Both the position numbers and the translations under genes were made by a program. A stretch of 21,004 nt of DNA from a virus. Where the stretch lies: positions 1 to 21,004 of the IMG/VR virus record IMGVR_UViG_3300027763_000278; one strand, written 5' to 3'. Below the pieces are notes generated by a model. That model made no database searches and had not been told where the DNA came from. It was given only the letters and a program-made list of their open reading frames with translations. Positions 19,232-21,004 of the stretch are shown piece by piece (positions within the stretch are counted from its first letter, which is position 1; every line of letters starts with the position of its first letter).

Positions 19232-19347
19232 TTTTTCTCAATCCTTTCCCATTTAAGACAGATAACCCTTCGGTTATACACATCTCCAACCCAAGTCCAT
19301 TTAATACATCGGTACTCTATGGTTGCCGCCAAGAGAAAGGCGATCAC
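19228..19347 (-). CDS. Small conserved basic protein (39 aa, GTG start)
   Basis: The frame starts at a GTG overlapping the previous stop (GTGA). The hydrophobic start IAFLLAATIEYRC is followed by IKWTWVGDVYNRRVICLKWE, aromatic and basic, with two Cys. It ends as KK and its TGA overlaps the next ATG. The EYRCIKW...GDVYNR pattern is familiar from similar phages. Likely a membrane-anchored peptide; role unknown. Confidence 0.6.
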   Translation of the reverse strand: MIAFLLAATIEYRCIKWTWVGDVYNRRVICLKWERIEKK

Positions 19348-19436
19348 GGAAATGCCCAAACAATAATATAACTACAAAAGATTACAAAACAAAGAACGAG
19401 GGCTGCTACTGAGATAGCAAACAGCCCGTCTTTCAT
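19344..19436 (-). CDS. Tiny single-pass membrane protein (30 aa)
   Basis: Its ATG follows directly on the TAA of the large virion-type gene, and its TGA overlaps the GTG of the next gene. It has a short polar start MKDGLF and one long hydrophobic segment (AISVAALVLCFVIFCSYIIV). It is one of several tiny membrane proteins placed in a row here. Function unknown. Confidence 0.5.
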   Translation of the reverse strand: MKDGLFAISVAALVLCFVIFCSYIIVWAFP

Positions 19437-21004
19437 TTATTGCTCCACAGGAGCAGGTTGTTGTTGACGCAATGCTTGCTCTTGTAACAAGGCAGCAAGT
19501 TCATCCTGACCAGCAGTTGCTTGTTCTTGTGTTTGAACAGTAGGTTGCTCTGCACTAGCCATTCGCGGGCCTAGTCGAGCAGTTGTTCCTACCGCAAATC
19601 TAGTGACAGGATTTGCATTCTCCATTTTCGTCAAATCTGACAGAACATTTGCAGACCTTGGGCTTAAAGCGGCAGTCTTCAAGAATTGAGCACCTTCAGG
19701 AGTAAGTAAAGCCTTCATTAGTTGATCTTCGTTCAAGCCACCCTTGCTAAAGGAGTTAACAATATCCAAACCAAGTTGACCAACCTTAGATGTTGCATAA
19801 CCACCCGCAGCACCCAAAACAGCAGATGCCTCACGAACAGTCTCGCCACCAATAATGGGAGGTACTGTTGGCTGACTAATGCTCATCTTTCGAGTCATCA
19901 ATTCAGCATCTTTCATGCGACTGCCAAACTCTGTTGCATTAGTTCCCAAAGCAGTAACCAAAGCATCCTTGTCCACAGTATTAAGACCACGCCAGTTCTT
20001 AGCCATCAACTCTAGGTTAACAGTCTCAACACCAGTAGCATTTGGTGTTCTAGCCTTGCTTACAAAGTCATCAAAGATTTGCTTGTCAAGGACAGATAAA
20101 GCAGCAGCATCGGTGTTATCAATCCAAGAGCGCATTGATGCCCTTTGATTAGGAGTCAATGCTTTGTAAGTAACCAAAAGTTCTTCAGGAGACACTTCTG
20201 CAAGTGTTTTGTTTTGCAGATAAGCTGGCATACCCTGAGAGATTGCCTCACGATAAGCGGTGCTTGACTTCTCAACACGATTACGGGCTTCTGACAATAG
20301 GTTCAAAGCCGCCTTATCATTGCCTGACGATGTTTTAATAGCGTTTCTCAAATCGTCTTTCATGCCACCAAAAATAGCAGTAGAGATAATTCGCTCATCA
20401 GAGATAGACAAGTCTTTAATTAAGTTGTCGCCAGCAGATGCTTTCTTGCCAAACTCAGACAAAACACCTTGTACTTGCTCAACAGTGCGCTTGTTTGTCA
20501 TTTCAATAGGGCCAGTAGCACCCCTGAGAGCAACTTGCTCTGGTTTAACAGGAACTTCTGTAACCAAACGCTCCCTAATATTTCGCAGTACCTGAACAGC
20601 ACGATCCGCATTTGGTGTTGTTTGTGCAGAATACCTAGCAACTAGGTTGTCAATGTTTGCCAACGTATTTGATGGGTCAACCAATGGAAGGTTTGCACCA
20701 TAACCTTTAGCTTTCTCAAATAAACCAGTAGATTTACTGTCTCTAATGGCTTCAAGTTTGTTCTGAATGCCTTGAATAACACCAGTTTTTGCCTGTTCTT
20801 GGGTCAAAGCAGCAGCTTTAGGCTCAATACCCAATACGGCTTTCTTGGCAGCACCTTCATTCAAAGCGGTAATTAGCTCTAGATACTTTGGCGACCTAGA
20901 AAGTCTTGCAATGTCAGCGGCAATAACAGGGTCAGATGATGCCTGACCACGCAACATAAACTCATCAAAGATGTTCTTATCGCCTTCAGGAAGCAATTTC
21001 TTGT
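19437..21004 (-). CDS. Large virion or ejection-type protein, C-terminal part (partial)
   Basis: At least 520 residues, open to the right edge of the window, so the true start lies beyond it; the apparent TTG at 20996 is probably internal. The sequence is mostly helical and Ala/Glu/Leu-rich, with repeated short blocks and a low-complexity Gln-rich tail (ELAALLQEQALRQQQPAP). There is no enzymatic motif in the visible part. Size, helical character and location ahead of lysis genes suit an internal virion or DNA-ejection protein of a podovirus; this is inference. It ends directly before the tiny membrane protein genes. Confidence 0.65.
   Translation of the reverse strand, partial: KKLLPEGDKNIFDEFMLRGQASSDPVIAADIARLSRSPKYLELITALNEGAAKKAVLGIEPKAAALTQEQAKTGVIQGIQNKLEAIRDSKSTGLFEKAKGYGANLPLVDPSNTLANIDNLVARYSAQTTPNADRAVQVLRNIRERLVTEVPVKPEQVALRGATGPIEMTNKRTVEQVQGVLSEFGKKASAGDNLIKDLSISDERIISTAIFGGMKDDLRNAIKTSSGNDKAALNLLSEARNRVEKSSTAYREAISQGMPAYLQNKTLAEVSPEELLVTYKALTPNQRASMRSWIDNTDAAALSVLDKQIFDDFVSKARTPNATGVETVNLELMAKNWRGLNTVDKDALVTALGTNATEFGSRMKDAELMTRKMSISQPTVPPIIGGETVREASAVLGAAGGYATSKVGQLGLDIVNSFSKGGLNEDQLMKALLTPEGAQFLKTAALSPRSANVLSDLTKMENANPVTRFAVGTTARLGPRMASAEQPTVQTQEQATAGQDELAALLQEQALRQQQPAPVEQ

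Overview
The window is a piece of a tailed double-stranded DNA phage genome (or a prophage of the same kind). A small terminase-like protein, large terminase, portal and scaffold-like protein lie in the usual head-gene order. There is also a lysis cassette with a GH19 endolysin and a nested inner/outer membrane spanin pair, which points to a Gram-negative host. The ~655-residue portal and the large virion-like protein at the right edge fit a podovirus-like phage, and the gene set resembles uncultured freshwater phages of Betaproteobacteria. That lineage and host guess comes from memory of such phages and was not tested. No integrase, tRNA gene, insertion sequence or CRISPR array was seen.

Layout. 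(1) Bases 1-5409, minus strand: scaffold-like protein, zinc ribbon protein, small protein, portal, TerL, TerS-like protein and one more small gene. A 318-base non-coding stretch rich in repeats lies upstream of the TerS-like gene. (2) Bases 5521-7858, plus strand: a promoter, then a cassette of small unknown genes around a GP88-family protein, closed by an intrinsic terminator. (3) Bases 7899-12752, minus strand: nucleic-acid metabolism, with an HNH-like zinc protein, a PP-loop (PAPS reductase-like) enzyme, a RusA-like resolvase, a cytosine-C5 DNA methyltransferase, a replication-type protein and an HTH regulator. A probable small structured RNA with its own promoter and terminator lies at about 12064-12164. 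(4) Bases 12781-15284, plus strand: a recombination module with a Sak3/DUF1071 annealing protein, a small protein with an SSB-like acidic tail, a winged-helix protein and a MazG-like pyrophosphohydrolase. (5) Bases 15286-21004, minus strand: HTH-phosphoesterase, SprT-like metalloprotein, endolysin, Rz/Rz1, a holin-like protein, a lipoprotein and several tiny membrane proteins. The C-terminal part of a large virion-type protein runs off the right edge.

Most genes are packed with ATGA, GTGA, TTGA or TAATG start/stop overlaps. This overlap grammar supports several small genes (17-59 codons) that ordinary length cut-offs would miss, and it fixes many start codons.

The most striking observation is in the methyltransferase gene. 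A second same-strand frame is open for 273 codons. It begins at an ATG 4 nt inside the methyltransferase start and ends 5 nt before its stop. This ATG, not the methyltransferase's TTG, makes the operon's usual ATGA junction with the upstream gene. The second frame encodes a Trp-rich protein with recognisable motifs, so this looks like a fully overprinted gene pair. Other points of interest are four copies of an AGGGTTTAyCCT-type palindrome, all between genes; the small RNA; a strongly folded element at 14122-14177; and the terS upstream region as a possible packaging site.
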